From the NCBI GenBank assembly GCA_000333855.2, contig CM007327.1, forward strand, positions 37,859 through 101,858: a DNA stretch of 64,000 nt. The letters are read 5' to 3'. Shown piece by piece: positions 11,001 to 19,300 of the stretch. The translations under genes were made by a program, and so were the position numbers. The notes under the pieces are model-generated. The model saw only the letters and a list, made by a program, of their open reading frames with translations, searched no databases and was not told the origin of the DNA. Source of the stretch: Endotrypanum monterogeii (lineage: Eukaryota > Euglenozoa > Kinetoplastea > Trypanosomatida > Trypanosomatidae). The stretch's first letter is position 1. Each line of letters begins with the position of its first letter.

Positions 11001-11659
11001 AGACCACATCCGACGCCTCTGCATCGTCATCTCCTTCAAACGGAGGTGGCGCCGGTGCCGTGACGGCAGCACCAGGCGTCACCTCACTCGCTGCTGATCT
11101 TGCTGCTCTTCAGCGACTGTCGCCACAGGAGCAGCAGCATGTTCGAACCTGCAACTCAGGTATGTACCAGCAGCTTGCAACTGTTCTAGAGTATCTAGTG
11201 CAGCTGGTAACTGGACAGTCCACGCCGGTGGCCGGTTGGACGAATCGGCAAGACGCCTTTGCGGCGATGGTGTTGCACCCGAGGTTTTTTGCTTCGCTAG
11301 TCTCGTTGCTTACGCCGTCGGCTGGAGCGCTGATCATCACAGTGCGCGGCTACCTTGTATGGTACATTGCCCACGCACAGCTGCCAGACCAAGTACATGA
11401 AGTTGTCGACGTGGAGAAGGCGGTGGGGGCGAGTATCCGTGAAGCTGGCGCTCAGATCAAGTCTTCTCTGACCTCGGCGACGGAAGGCACCGACGATAAC
11501 ATGCAGCCACCCAATGAAGCACCGGTGAATGGTACGCACGACAGCGACCGTCATGCTCGGTTTGGTAGCGTCTTCAAGACAGTGGAGTCTGAGACACGCA
11601 TCCACCCGGGAACAGGGAGTGCACACGCACAGATCTCCACACAATGTTCTGATCATTAG
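5042..11659 (+). CDS. Large Sec7-domain ARF guanine nucleotide exchange factor (BIG/GBF1 class)
   Basis: The 2205-aa protein has a Sec7 domain at about residues 778-987. It opens with the family's FN..PK linker (FNEAPKR, near 780). The exchange loop reads LPREGQRIERLLEYF where most family members have LPGEAQ.IDR; the catalytic 'glutamic finger' is kept as E892. The second core motif is MLNTNIHNP, near 938. Sec7 proteins load GTP onto ARF GTPases at Golgi and endosomal membranes to recruit coats. The size and central Sec7 domain, with alpha-helical flanks on both sides, match the large BIG/GBF1 class rather than cytohesins. Ala/Ser/Thr-rich insertions occur near 85-170, 680-720 and 1990-2020. 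The G-to-R and A-to-G changes in the loop are unusual and might alter activity or brefeldin A response. Confidence 0.88.
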   Translation: MAYHQLTNTEVENKTAFFVQLNALLLQISSVVNSEALSSAQKAKLSDVCSATAAWLKDVGAITTQSALITADLPSLRPPEAATSVSDSVSSQGAAATAGVQQKEEEVDVAHASALKAAAGKIGTNATASSGEGNAAVMETPSSADTSRHALPSLASSTRLSFFAEGSALHPFADERYITGLANYMRLLFVSDLPERSKLQALGKTLVRLLTVRCCSMIMASLQHVAHHSYTITKSTGETTTEDNAAAGSAPFVRFAKQINVATRALLACVQLVTRHAVPSDATSIRFPVQLCVDVVKQTRRALMRFQTHIEKEELCRLRSFIVSTESVTKSSKGSEEDVGAAQNAYAGESPDRMATHVQERIEALRRQWGPSLVHSVLNIGNVIKPCVKLLTSVAAFRAEGAPTPLVALKKDATQDLIFFCGSLMPPVTTAARGQGGLAKLSSTSDVTPGAVQPPLAGDTTPLMWRDAASDIFSKLGSSFSADYFAAVAGCCGDSDEGQLLATRLFIGMLRHIVVHNVRLLRCVLEGSQLYRSVYDGILSCVTSTQPVVLAAGLEALGLFTTTCPLNLGSEVGFLYNNVVLRLLDSPNSPPHVKHTILLHLLTTFMSNSSTVPTDSDRGTVPLILHLYRLYDLDVHAYRLNIMQQFTSALSRIVRAAPKEELMQDASVKEQLRLKQGAASDVPGPAPPAAAAAPQSNEAQHHTAKVGSEPLFDPPSTAAAPNLASLSLPAMALYGLVRIAQLLRTQIPPEDESGKEVLARLPAITCRESKLKEQQEVDLFNEAPKRTIYRLFNVTSGENTVPASHATFSIQWDHTLLPPLPSTASVQKVEAVADFLAQISSLNPAAVAEFLTTPEMFPLHVCAAYLRRLPLAGYSVLEAINELLMRVQLPREGQRIERLLEYFSAAYYAANSVSGIDRDVFPFKSDTAVFILVVATVMLNTNIHNPSAGVRLDMKAFRSQLRCCNDHESFNDSFVDEVFLCISDRPLESIKGVTGDATASTESTSRGTFDMFFISQEEKRHLAFSVERQRMVSETQQLLKLQTPRIPLAPASDSWWCAVVKDLFLSTWSPVCAVFGPAMYEGDPTAPLDVLLQCVRGLQSLLHTATAFDLSTECTVTLLTLLRMSEVTPVQAHCRRAVLVVASTTHAVNFPVRCWVAVCQLILEMRRTSTAATPPLVEDVFTRVERITRLSLDVDDKCVTTDLVSRTDRLKEAIRRVVEGIMTTISGYAVGDVANISSALAVLRRTLEFTRIVHDSQSMDIAYFVNAREFATVVVPIYVELMTKHSSSDDGLQVLFESAVDVLCTMWVSYSTRRVKASLRAAAEKSEVVSATTDTPPFEFVQSFRCLRSIYDVTIATPSNGTATLLQMHTLQGVKEMLSRILRAVEMISTGPDTYFLMLMTVWQEALYPVAMALCDRDSTATEAGSLALLVLRKLVALCGGTGTACSDRLSVAVRSGLLWLLAQLAYMGGMCGDADSAQVCVALLSSICTAMVAIPATVASSSLGWGAADLASPAIAVANPIALAQLMRQRNLLTGDVVMSLQRPEYVARDTLTWLCLLLQCEREQTRAEVVHQLRTLSLQMRPPQLSLLALDLAAVLLENTTGHTEQHHTTAIKHTSVTPFLFYQMKVPASMRQCSRSSFRSTLPAALGFLSHELLTSLDNNDDLAKTADVVLRRCLLPILLSPHSPHQSRFLAVRSLSQCIGVCLQQKGGPLCPRLAQCVLDCLAMALYAVRVPLSAVVPPDTIFVGRHWLETPATDTVSTWGAYCARATHTVQLMGRTETQGLLRRASPDGAEAAQGGISASAVNGVQKGEVADSAGSRGGRAAKEETYRVAAAALVPDEPLIEYVNILVQILAGVPKELQNVLSSAAAGGSAETPCETKEDTWALPQASPVVLLQLCLQAAGTLFAVLWRINHSSDVEHYALQSTVSRRESPAFTRNSGLLPHAAIRSVLQCYLRFAILASEYPSDELLAVTTDIIEAIRQVQTTSDASASSSPSNGGGAGAVTAAPGVTSLAADLAALQRLSPQEQQHVRTCNSGMYQQLATVLEYLVQLVTGQSTPVAGWTNRQDAFAAMVLHPRFFASLVSLLTPSAGALIITVRGYLVWYIAHAQLPDQVHEVVDVEKAVGASIREAGAQIKSSLTSATEGTDDNMQPPNEAPVNGTHDSDRHARFGSVFKTVESETRIHPGTGSAHAQISTQCSDH

Positions 11660-11917
11660 AGCTGATCTGAATGCTATCGCTCGAGGATGTCGAAGATGGG
11701 GAGGCGTCAAGACGCCATGACACCGATCTTTGATTGACCACATCGATGATGAAGGGTCTCTGTAGATTGCACTGGCCTCTTCTTTTCAACTATACGCACT
11801 GCGACACCGAGCATCAAGACGAACCTCGCGTTATCAATAATCATTACAGAGGTGATGGTAAAACGAAACGACTCAGAACGCGCACGCGTGCCTTTCTTTT
11901 GATCGCTCTCTCGCTTT

Positions 11918-11948
<31 letters not shown>

Positions 11949-12069
11949 CGAGAAGGTGTACCGGAGGGGAGGCGGCATGCCTACCCCACCCCCTCCACTC
12001 CTTTCCAGACGCGCATCGCCTTGTATGATGATAGGCAGTAATTTTTTTCCGGGTTAGTATATATACATA

Positions 12070-12106
<37 letters not shown>

Positions 12107-12697
12107 ATACGGAAAAGCAAGACACACCAAACACACACACACACACACTCACAAAAAAGCTTCAAATTATGTTGTGTGGTGCTCCTTGAGGGGGCGGTGA
12201 AGAAAGCGCATGTGGAGGCACTGCGGCTGTGCGGGAAGCACATACCCACATGTGTCTTGTGTACCCATAGCGCAGGAACACGTGGTTTGCTCGTTCGATG
12301 ATGACTTGTAAAAATATCCGAGAGAAAAAAAAACGAGTGTCTGTCTGTGTGCGTAGATGCTTGCTTCCTTTCGCATCTTTTACGAGATTTGAGGGGGAGG
12401 GCAGTGCAATGTGGCGCTCACGACAGTAAGCGCCACAGCAACTCCTATGCGGGAGTGCAATTGCACACGCCGAGTGCCCAACCCGCATGTATGCAAGGGG
12501 CAGGTTGGTATTGATGCTCTTCAATGACTCGGGCAGGCACGGATATCTGCGTATCAGATTTTCCCCAGTATATTATTTGGGTTTCATCTCCTCCAGATCT
12601 TAACGGCTTGCTATTCTGCCACCGTCCTCCTCTTCTTGACCCCTCCCCTCCCCTCCCCTCGCCCACTCTTGCAGGAACGCGCGTAACAAAGCCCGTC
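11660..12697. other. Spacer between the ARF-GEF and MTU1-like genes
   Basis: No gene is supported here. The stretch has a (GT)n tract at 11932-11948, a poly-T run near 12042, a (TA)n tract at 12073-12103 and a (CA)n tract near 12131-12149. From about 12540 it becomes T/C-rich toward the next acceptor. A 120-codon minus-strand frame (12162-12524) overlaps it and has no recognisable features. Confidence 0.5.
12625..12674 (+). promoter_or_regulatory. Trans-splice acceptor of the MTU1-like gene
   Basis: A (CCCCT)n-type pyrimidine tract ends in CTTGCAG with AG at 12673-12674. The next ATG is at 12698, giving a 5' UTR of 23 bases. The long frame extends upstream to another ATG at 12524, but that ATG lies before the acceptor and would be removed by trans-splicing. 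Confidence 0.65.
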
Positions 12698-14506
12698 ATG
12701 TGTGCGGCTACGACGTGCGTGCCGCTGCGCATTGCCATCGGCCTCTCTGGTGGCGTCGATAGTGCCGTCACCGCACTCGTTCTACAACGTTGCGTTCACA
12801 CAACACAAGACGTGGCTGCACTTCGCTGCTTTGGTGGGTCACGAGTGCCGCCGCCGTCTCTGTCAGTGCTGCAGGCAGCGGTGGACGCACGGGTTCCACT
12901 GCACCAGCTTCTCAGGGAGCTGGTCACTCCAGGGCCACCAGAGAAGACCGTCGCGACCGATTCAATCATCCCTGTCCACTATACTTCGTTCTTCATGCGC
13001 AACTGGCACGATGTCAACGCGGATTCCGGATGGTGTTTGCAATCTCAGATTGACTACGATGACGCGCAGCGAGTGGCAATGACCCTGGGCCTTCTTCCAC
13101 GCGACGGCACCCCTCTACCACTGTATGATTTCTCCAGTGAGTACATCGAGCAGTGCTTCGAACGCATGTTGGATGCCTATGCTGCAGGTCACACGCTTAA
13201 CGTGGATGTCCTGTGCAATAGCAAAATCAAATTCGGCGCCTTGATGCGTGAGCTGCGTCGCACCGGATCGGCGTTCAGTGACACATTTCTCGCCACGGGA
13301 CACTACGCGCGTACATGGGATTTTCCGTACAGTTTGCAGTGCGGTGACACTAAGGAAAAAAGACGAGTTCTGCTTGCCCAGCCGTGCTCTGCTGGACGGG
13401 ACCTCAACGATCAAACCCTGTTCCTTTCCCGAGTGCCGCCGTCTGCTCTTGCCAAAGCAATCTTCCCTCTCGGACACCTATTCCATTGCAAGGCAGATGT
13501 GCGTGCACTGGCAGCACAGACTTTGGGGCGCAGCAGTGACACGTCGACGACGCGCTCAGGCGATGTGCTGGAGCATAGTGTAGAGCACATACCTAAAAAG
13601 AAGACCAGCACAGGGATCTGCTTCGTCGGACCGCCATCCACTTCTACGTGTGCTACTGGCACATCATGTAGCGAGCGCTTTGCCGCCTTCTTGAACGATT
13701 ATCTTCCGCCCCCGCAACCAGTGCCCACCTCATCGACCCCCACAGTGTTCCGTGATGCGCTCACTGGGGAAACTCTTCCCACTCCTCGAAGCACAGCAAA
13801 CGACCACTCCACAGACACCTCACCGCAGGTCACTGTATGCCATCGATCTCGTAGTGACCTTCTCGGGACCCTTCGGGGCGACTACCCAGGCTGCCTCCCA
13901 GCCTACGCCTTTACGCTTGGTCAGCGCATCCGTCTCGGTCTCTACACCACTGACGGGCACATGCGCGTGGAGTCTTTTTACGTTGTCGAGAAGGTGCTAG
14001 CCCCCCCTCCCTCAACCGTGGCTCCCAGTGTCTCGGCGCCTGTACGTCTCCTGGCCGAGGTGCGGGTAGTTGCCCAGTGGAACCATGAGCTGCTCTACAG
14101 TACTGAGGTCACCATCCTCTCTCTCCAGTGGTGGTTACCTTTGTGTGTGCTTCATCAGTGTGCCTCGACCAGCCTTGAGCGCAACACACATCGACTTGGG
14201 TGTCATTGCCGTACACGACATCACGAAGCGCTGCACTCGGGAACAGTGGAATGGAGGGCGGCCGATGAAGAAAACAGCGCAGACGGGGGAGTATGCGTTC
14301 GGCGTGCACGCATACACTTGGATACCCCTATGCGTGCCGTGACACCAGGCCAAGCGCTGGTGGTGTACATCTCTGGTGTGACCCTCCAAGAGGAGTGGCT
14401 GAAAAGCCACGCCGTGTCTCTCAGCGATGCAGTGTGCTTGCCGCTCGAGGCGATGGTTGTAATCGGTTGTGGCTGGGTTGCCCCATCCGACACGCAGTCA
14501 TCTTGA
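12698..14506 (+). CDS. tRNA-specific 2-thiouridylase, MnmA/MTU1 (TRMU) family
   Basis: The 602-aa protein carries an ATP-pyrophosphatase P-loop (SGGVDSAV, residues 17-24) and the tRNA-binding signature CNSKIKFGAL with the first catalytic cysteine at C173. ATGHYAR follows, then DQTLFLSRV, then TSTGICFVG with the second catalytic cysteine at C308, and YAFTLGQRIRLGLY near 405-420. This order is diagnostic of MnmA/MTU1, which puts sulfur on U34 of tRNAs for Lys, Glu and Gln. In eukaryotes the enzyme acts in mitochondria; all kinetoplastid mitochondrial tRNAs are imported, so the substrate is presumably imported tRNA. The protein is longer than bacterial MnmA (about 370 aa) because of low-complexity insertions around 30-100, 285-300 and 345-390. 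No clear presequence is visible from the chosen start. Confidence 0.9.
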   Translation: MCAATTCVPLRIAIGLSGGVDSAVTALVLQRCVHTTQDVAALRCFGGSRVPPPSLSVLQAAVDARVPLHQLLRELVTPGPPEKTVATDSIIPVHYTSFFMRNWHDVNADSGWCLQSQIDYDDAQRVAMTLGLLPRDGTPLPLYDFSSEYIEQCFERMLDAYAAGHTLNVDVLCNSKIKFGALMRELRRTGSAFSDTFLATGHYARTWDFPYSLQCGDTKEKRRVLLAQPCSAGRDLNDQTLFLSRVPPSALAKAIFPLGHLFHCKADVRALAAQTLGRSSDTSTTRSGDVLEHSVEHIPKKKTSTGICFVGPPSTSTCATGTSCSERFAAFLNDYLPPPQPVPTSSTPTVFRDALTGETLPTPRSTANDHSTDTSPQVTVCHRSRSDLLGTLRGDYPGCLPAYAFTLGQRIRLGLYTTDGHMRVESFYVVEKVLAPPPSTVAPSVSAPVRLLAEVRVVAQWNHELLYSTEVTILSLQWWLPLCVLHQCASTSLERNTHRLGCHCRTRHHEALHSGTVEWRAADEENSADGGVCVRRARIHLDTPMRAVTPGQALVVYISGVTLQEEWLKSHAVSLSDAVCLPLEAMVVIGCGWVAPSDTQSS

Positions 14507-15139
14507 CCTATATGCGTCGGCTGATAGCCTCGCCCCCTTCAGAAGCCCTACCGGGCGATCGCAGCGGCAGGGCACGCCGAGCCTCCAGTCCGAGGCATTG
14601 GCCCTCACTCGATTTTGTTCTCGGTTCACTTGGACCTCCTCACAGCTTCTACTTTTTTTCAGTTATGCCACGCGGGCGGTATCGCCTGAGGCATCATCTC
14701 CCTCTCCTCTAAAATAGTGTGTGGGGGAGGGGGTGTGCGTGCGTGCGTGTGTGTGTGTGTGTGTGTGTGCAGGGGAGGGAGCAGCAGCAGCAGCGCGTCC
14801 TCACATTTACTGGAATTGCCCAAGCTATCAACTCAAAGGGAATGCCAGCAGTCCTCCCCCCCCTCCCCCTCACGTGCACATACACATACTGACATTCAAG
14901 TATTTTGCACTCTTCAACTTCCTGCCCCTCGTTTCACACACACACACACACACACACGTGCTTCGCTGACATCCATGCGATTGAGATAGTCGTTTGGTAC
15001 CTCTTCCATACACACAGGCACCCTTACTATTATTGCGTCATTCCTTCGTGCTGCACCTCACAACAGCCCTCTCCCCCCTCTCCCCTCCCAAGCTCTGTCC
15101 GTTTGTCTGCGTGGGCATGTATATGTGTTGAACACAGAA
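14507..15139. other. Spacer upstream of the TMEM115-like gene
   Basis: UTR-like sequence with a (GT)n tract near 14747-14769, a (CA)n tract at about 14935-14957 and a C/T-rich run at 15061-15090. The AG at 15091-15092 is a good splice-acceptor candidate. A five-codon upstream frame (ATG at 15118, stop just before 15140) would sit in the leader if that AG is used; a second CACAG at about 15133-15137 would avoid it. Confidence 0.5.
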
Positions 15140-16180
15140 ATGCAGCTTTTGTCAGGGGTGGCGCGTGCGGCGAAGAGGACGCCGGTGTCCACATGTCTGC
15201 TGGTGCTCATGTGCCTCATTTTGCTTCTGAGTTTCTCCAATGATGATGCATGTATCCACATCCGATTCACGAAACTGTTACCCTGGCAGTTCATCACGTA
15301 TCCGTTTGCCATGACAACAATGCAGCCCTGGCGCATTGCTCTGGGCATAGCGACAATTGTCTTGGGTGCCTCCGCGGAGTCCGCGGTAGGGAGCAGCGAG
15401 TATGCCACCTTCGTCATATTCACGACTCTAGCTACAGGTATCACTGTACTTCTCATAGAATTTCTCGTGGTCGTCCCACTGCTGTGTGTCGGCAGATTGA
15501 TTACTGGTGGCACCATTGATTTGCACGGTTACACGGGTGTATGGCCAGTCGCAGAGGCAGCTGCGTTTTGTCTCTGCCGTGTGCGGGGACTGTCGGCGCT
15601 TGTCGGCCCACCCCTGTACGGCGTTCAGTTGACACTCCAGCAACTCCCACTGGCCATTGTGTGGTTAGCACTCATCTGCGACGTGATCTCCTTCGTGACT
15701 GGTCATACTCTTGAGGACTACGATCAGCTCTGTGAGGGCTCGCGAGTTATGGTGGCCACCATCGCCTTGCTGCTGAGCTGGTTGTTCGCCCGTCGTCTCA
15801 CTAGTGCCTTCAGCACCCCTCCGTTAGAAGTCTTCATGTACCCGAGCGCCATGAAAAGCGGCGTCCGCTGGATATGCGAGCGGCTACAGGCCTCGCCACT
15901 GCGTGTTCTGCTGTTACCCAGAGATGAGGTCAATGGTGCGGCGGCAGCGATGCCGATGCCTTTGTTCTCTCGCACTGTGGGGAGCAACGTCTTAGCGAGG
16001 AACCACATCACCCCCACTGCGACGACCCCCACTGCGCTGCTACCCGGTACCACCCCAGAGGAGGCGGAAAGGTACCGCCTCATCGCGCGAGAGGCGCTCG
16101 CCCACCGGCTTGGGCAGCAAACAAGCCTACCTGCAGTAACCTTTGCAGATGCAACCGAGTCCGAGGCGAAGACGGAATAG
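15140..16180 (+). CDS. TMEM115/DUF1751-like multi-pass membrane protein
   Basis: The 346-aa protein has about six hydrophobic segments between residues 15 and 225, followed by a hydrophilic tail of about 120 residues. The pattern resembles TMEM115 (DUF1751, a rhomboid-like fold without the protease residues). There is a PWQFITYPF segment near 50, an LGASAESAVGSSEYATF segment where the family has a 'GG..LE..WGS.E' motif, and a later GYTGVWPVAEA segment. TMEM115 is a Golgi protein linked to retrograde transport. I see no GxSG/HxxG rhomboid protease motifs, so a catalytic role is unlikely. The frame continues upstream only to a GTG codon, so the ATG at 15140 is preferred. The family call is tentative; the membrane topology is clear. 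Confidence 0.55.
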   Translation: MQLLSGVARAAKRTPVSTCLLVLMCLILLLSFSNDDACIHIRFTKLLPWQFITYPFAMTTMQPWRIALGIATIVLGASAESAVGSSEYATFVIFTTLATGITVLLIEFLVVVPLLCVGRLITGGTIDLHGYTGVWPVAEAAAFCLCRVRGLSALVGPPLYGVQLTLQQLPLAIVWLALICDVISFVTGHTLEDYDQLCEGSRVMVATIALLLSWLFARRLTSAFSTPPLEVFMYPSAMKSGVRWICERLQASPLRVLLLPRDEVNGAAAAMPMPLFSRTVGSNVLARNHITPTATTPTALLPGTTPEEAERYRLIAREALAHRLGQQTSLPAVTFADATESEAKTE

Positions 16181-16303
16181 CGTGCCGTGGCCACTCATGA
16201 CCCTTGTAGCTAGTTGGAAAGGAAGGAGCGATGGTCGGCGGTGGGGGCAGGACTAGCCCTCTCTCCTTTTGCACTCAAAACCTTATGTTTTTTTTTTTTT
16301 GTT

Positions 16304-16367
16304 GTGTGTGTGTGATGTGTGTGTGTGATGTGTGTGTGTGATGTGTGTGTGTGATGTGTGTGATGTG
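16304..16367. repeat. 13-base tandem minisatellite (GTGTGTGTGATGT)
   Basis: About four near-perfect copies, with the first and last units differing in length. It lies in the 3' flank of the TMEM115-like gene. Confidence 0.85.
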
Positions 16368-16749
16368 TCGTGCGTCAAGCGTGACCATCTGTGCATGTAC
16401 ATTCCAAACAGGAAGTGAAGGGGAAAAGCGGGGGATTGCACAGCACGTCGTCGTCGTCGTCGTCGCCTTACCCCCCTTCCTCTTGCACAAGTATTTCATC
16501 TGTCATGGCTCGCACTCCCCACCTCCCTCCTCCCCACCTCAATCCTCTTTGTGTGTGTGTATGTGTTCTCCAAACTAGGAGTGCAAGTCCCGTGTTACTG
16601 TCCCCGGCATCGGAGGTAACGAATCGATGCAGCACCTGAGGCACTGCACGTACATACCCCCCCCCCTTTACCAAGACATACACATACACACATCAGCAGT
16701 CAAGTACGCAAGGCATTACGTAGGGAGAGAGGGCCAGAGGGGAATAGCG

Positions 16750-16782
16750 CCATCTTCCCGCTTTTCCCTACTGCTTCTCTAG
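16750..16782 (+). promoter_or_regulatory. Trans-splice acceptor of the TAPT1-like gene
   Basis: A tract of C and T (CTTTTCCCTACTGCTTCTCT) ends directly in AG at 16781-16782. The first ATG downstream is at 16810, giving a 5' UTR of 27 bases. The frame upstream of 16810 opens only with a GTG. Confidence 0.65.
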
Positions 16783-16809
16783 GTGGACTTTAAGCATCTG
16801 GGCTCGAGA

Positions 16810-18597
16810 ATGAAGTGGAACTGGAGTGCTGTTCGGCGGCAGACCATGGAGCTGATGTTCGGTGCTACCGCTGAAGAGCGGCACCATCAGTCACTGCACT
16901 GCGATCGACGTCAAGCGTACGAGACGTTCATGTCATCGGCCAGCGCGACCCATCGCTCTACCACTCCGGGTCTTTCAGTCCCGTCTACCGCGGAGGCACG
17001 GCGCCGCGACCACGGATACGCCGCCGCTCGGAAGCACTTCGGACGCATTCCTGATATGTTCCTCGACATCGAATTTTACTTTGCCATTACCGGCCTCGGC
17101 CTCTTCGATCACCTCGTTGATGTGCTGTTGTTGCCGCTCAAGCTGCTCCTACCACGGCGACGGTGTGAGCTTCGGGACGTGATCACACTGTTTGTGCTCA
17201 TCCTCACACTGACCAGCTACGGTATTGCGGGTTTGGCCACGACACAGCTGTACCCCTATCTCTACCACGCCGTGCGACGTACCTCGTTTATCAAGGTAGT
17301 CATGATATTCGGCATCCTCGATATTGTAGACAAGATCTTCTCATCCTTCTCGCAGGACTCACTCGAGGTCCTTTACGCCGCCATCGACGATGAGTACACT
17401 TATTACTGTGCCCGCCGACGTCAGGAGAAACCAAACGCGGCAGCTACACCAACAGGCAAAGCAGCGTGTGAAAGCGGGCCTGCATACGGCGGCGATGTCG
17501 GCTCCACCAGTGCTGGTCTGAACAAGCCTCCCTCGCGATGGCTCCTCGTCGGCAGCGCGGTTGCCGCTTGCATTAGCACCTCCTGTCACTCCCTCTCTCT
17601 CCTGTTACACGTTGTCACCCTAAATGTCACGATCAACGCGGAGGGCAGCTCACTGTTGGCGCTGCTGGTCGGCAACAACTTCACTGAGCTTAAAAGCGTC
17701 ATCTTTAAGAAGCACACGCCGGAGTCGCTCCACAGCGTGTGTGTCCTCGATGCGCTGGAGCGCATGCAGTACCTCGTATTTTTTTTCGTTATGCTGCTCC
17801 ATCATATGCACGAGCGCTTCACCAATTTTGCTGTAGCCGATGTCCTCATCATCCTCTGCGTCGAAGTTGGCATTGACTTTGTGAAACACCTCTTCGTATT
17901 GCGCTTCAACGGCATCCAACTGTCTGTTATTCGAGCCTACTCGCAGCTGGCGTTGCTGGACTTGAGCTGTGAGAAGGTTCTGTGGCGATTGCCGTCGTTG
18001 GAGGTGGTGGCGAGCCCATCGAGTAACAATTTTACGACGCACGTGGAGGAGGGGACGGTGACGCTGCTCACGCCCGCCTACGGCTATGCTCCTAAAAATG
18101 TAAAACGGTCGGGCTTTGACGCCATCGCGTATGCGGCACTGCTACTGTGGAGCTCTGGGCGAGTGGCAGGCTATCTTCTCTTCAAGGCACCTCTCGTGTG
18201 TGTGTTGCTGGTGGTGATACTCATTTTATTGAAGCTTGCCTTGTCGACCATCATATACGGCATGTGTGCTCGTTTCACGCTCCGCACGCTCGTGGTGGCC
18301 CCTCCACGGTGGCCGACGCCGGCGCCACCGCCGAACCCTCTCCCTGCGTCCTCGACAATCCCACTGGTCGCTTCGGCGGATGTTCGGTGGGGAGTCTCGC
18401 CGATCAGCACGCCCCCCGCGACGCCCACTGCGGGTACCCACCACTCACATAAAGGTTCGGCAGCATCCCTATCTTCGAACAGCAGAAGCAACCCAGCAGC
18501 AGCGTGTACCCTCATACGACTCACACCGCTTTTGTTGGCGCTGTTGAAGGCAGATCGCTTCGACCTACAGGCCGGCAAGGCAAAGCGTAGCTACTAA
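16810..18597 (+). CDS. TAPT1 (DUF747) family multi-pass membrane protein
   Basis: The 595-aa protein is close to human TAPT1 in length (567 aa). The family core begins near residue 76 with PDMFLDIEFYF and continues with VDVLLLPLKLLLP. It then has RDVITLFVLILTL, a second hydrophobic block, and the charged signature FGILDIVDKIFSSFSQDSLEVLYA near 160-185. A second core block (ELKSVIFKKHTPESL, about 290-305, and the YLVFFFVMLLHHMHE stretch) and a late hydrophobic segment at about 455-480 complete the pattern. TAPT1-family proteins are ER or ciliary-base membrane proteins; the vertebrate protein is needed for normal cilium formation, and the yeast homologue Emp65 acts in ER protein stability. The tail (about 500-575) is Pro/Ser/Ala-rich and probably disordered. 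Confidence 0.82.
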   Translation: MKWNWSAVRRQTMELMFGATAEERHHQSLHCDRRQAYETFMSSASATHRSTTPGLSVPSTAEARRRDHGYAAARKHFGRIPDMFLDIEFYFAITGLGLFDHLVDVLLLPLKLLLPRRRCELRDVITLFVLILTLTSYGIAGLATTQLYPYLYHAVRRTSFIKVVMIFGILDIVDKIFSSFSQDSLEVLYAAIDDEYTYYCARRRQEKPNAAATPTGKAACESGPAYGGDVGSTSAGLNKPPSRWLLVGSAVAACISTSCHSLSLLLHVVTLNVTINAEGSSLLALLVGNNFTELKSVIFKKHTPESLHSVCVLDALERMQYLVFFFVMLLHHMHERFTNFAVADVLIILCVEVGIDFVKHLFVLRFNGIQLSVIRAYSQLALLDLSCEKVLWRLPSLEVVASPSSNNFTTHVEEGTVTLLTPAYGYAPKNVKRSGFDAIAYAALLLWSSGRVAGYLLFKAPLVCVLLVVILILLKLALSTIIYGMCARFTLRTLVVAPPRWPTPAPPPNPLPASSTIPLVASADVRWGVSPISTPPATPTAGTHHSHKGSAASLSSNSRSNPAAACTLIRLTPLLLALLKADRFDLQAGKAKRSY

Positions 18598-19212
18598 TGA
18601 GCAGAAGTATCCTCGGATGCTCCTTGGGTGTCCCTTGGTTTGAGTATTTCAGATGTAGACGTACGTGGCCACTTCCCTCCCCCCCCCACACACACACACC
18701 AAACCCGGCGAGCGAGAGAGGTTGCCCTGTGTCCACCAGTGGAGCCCATACTAGAAAAAAAGAAGAAGGAGGGGGGGGGAAGAGGGCAAGGCAATACTGA
18801 GGCACTGTGGAGTGTTCGGTGGAAGTTGGGGTGCAGCAGTTGTGTACTAGAGGCGACAGGGTGATGCAGAATCGTGATGGTCGAATATATATTTTTTCTT
18901 CCCCACTCGTCCTGCTCCTAATCGCCTCTTGCTTCTTCGCTCTGCGCAGAGAACCCTGTCTTATCCTTACTGCCCTGTCCTAATCTTGGTCAAGAGCGCC
19001 CCCCCCCCCCCCTCGCATGTTCGGGCAGGGGCGACGAGGCCAATGGCATGGCGACTTGGTTTTGTCAACCAGGCGGCGTATCATCTGGTTCGAGCGTGCC
19101 TGCACAGCTCGCCCCCATTTTGATACATACCCTCACTTCATCTCTCTAACCTTCCCTCAGCTGTCTCATGGAGCATCCTCTCACTGCTCACCCTTTGCTC
19201 ATCACCTCATTC

Positions 19213-19254
<42 letters not shown>

Positions 19255-19300
19255 ATCGATGTGGAGCACCGAGTGTCCACTACCACCCCAGCCCACATAG
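18598..19300. other. Spacer upstream of the polycystin-like gene
   Basis: No gene is supported. It has a poly-C/(CA)n stretch near 18678-18700, an A/G-rich stretch near 18750-18790, a C14 run near 18999-19012 and a (GT)n tract at 19214-19253. The best acceptor candidate is CCCTCAG with AG at 19159-19160. Its leader would carry an out-of-frame ATG at 19168 and the (GT)n tract, which could dampen translation of the channel gene. Confidence 0.45.
19214..19253. repeat. (GT)n microsatellite in the likely leader of the polycystin-like gene
   Basis: A 40-base uninterrupted GT tract ending about 48 bases before the ATG at 19301. If the acceptor at 19159-19160 is used it is part of the 5' UTR. Confidence 0.9.

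Larger units (their letters stand above)
16181..16809. other. Spacer with a GT/ATGT minisatellite
   Basis: No gene is supported. It contains a T12 run near 16289-16300, a 13-base tandem repeat (GTGTGTGTGATGT, about four units, 16304-16367), a (CGT)n tract near 16446-16463 and a poly-C run near 16660. The end is a T/C-rich splice-acceptor region. Confidence 0.5.

Noticed and set aside
12524..12697. N-terminal extension of the MTU1-like protein
   Set aside because: Its ATG at 12524 lies upstream of the strong splice acceptor at 12673-12674 and the extension is Pro-rich leader sequence.
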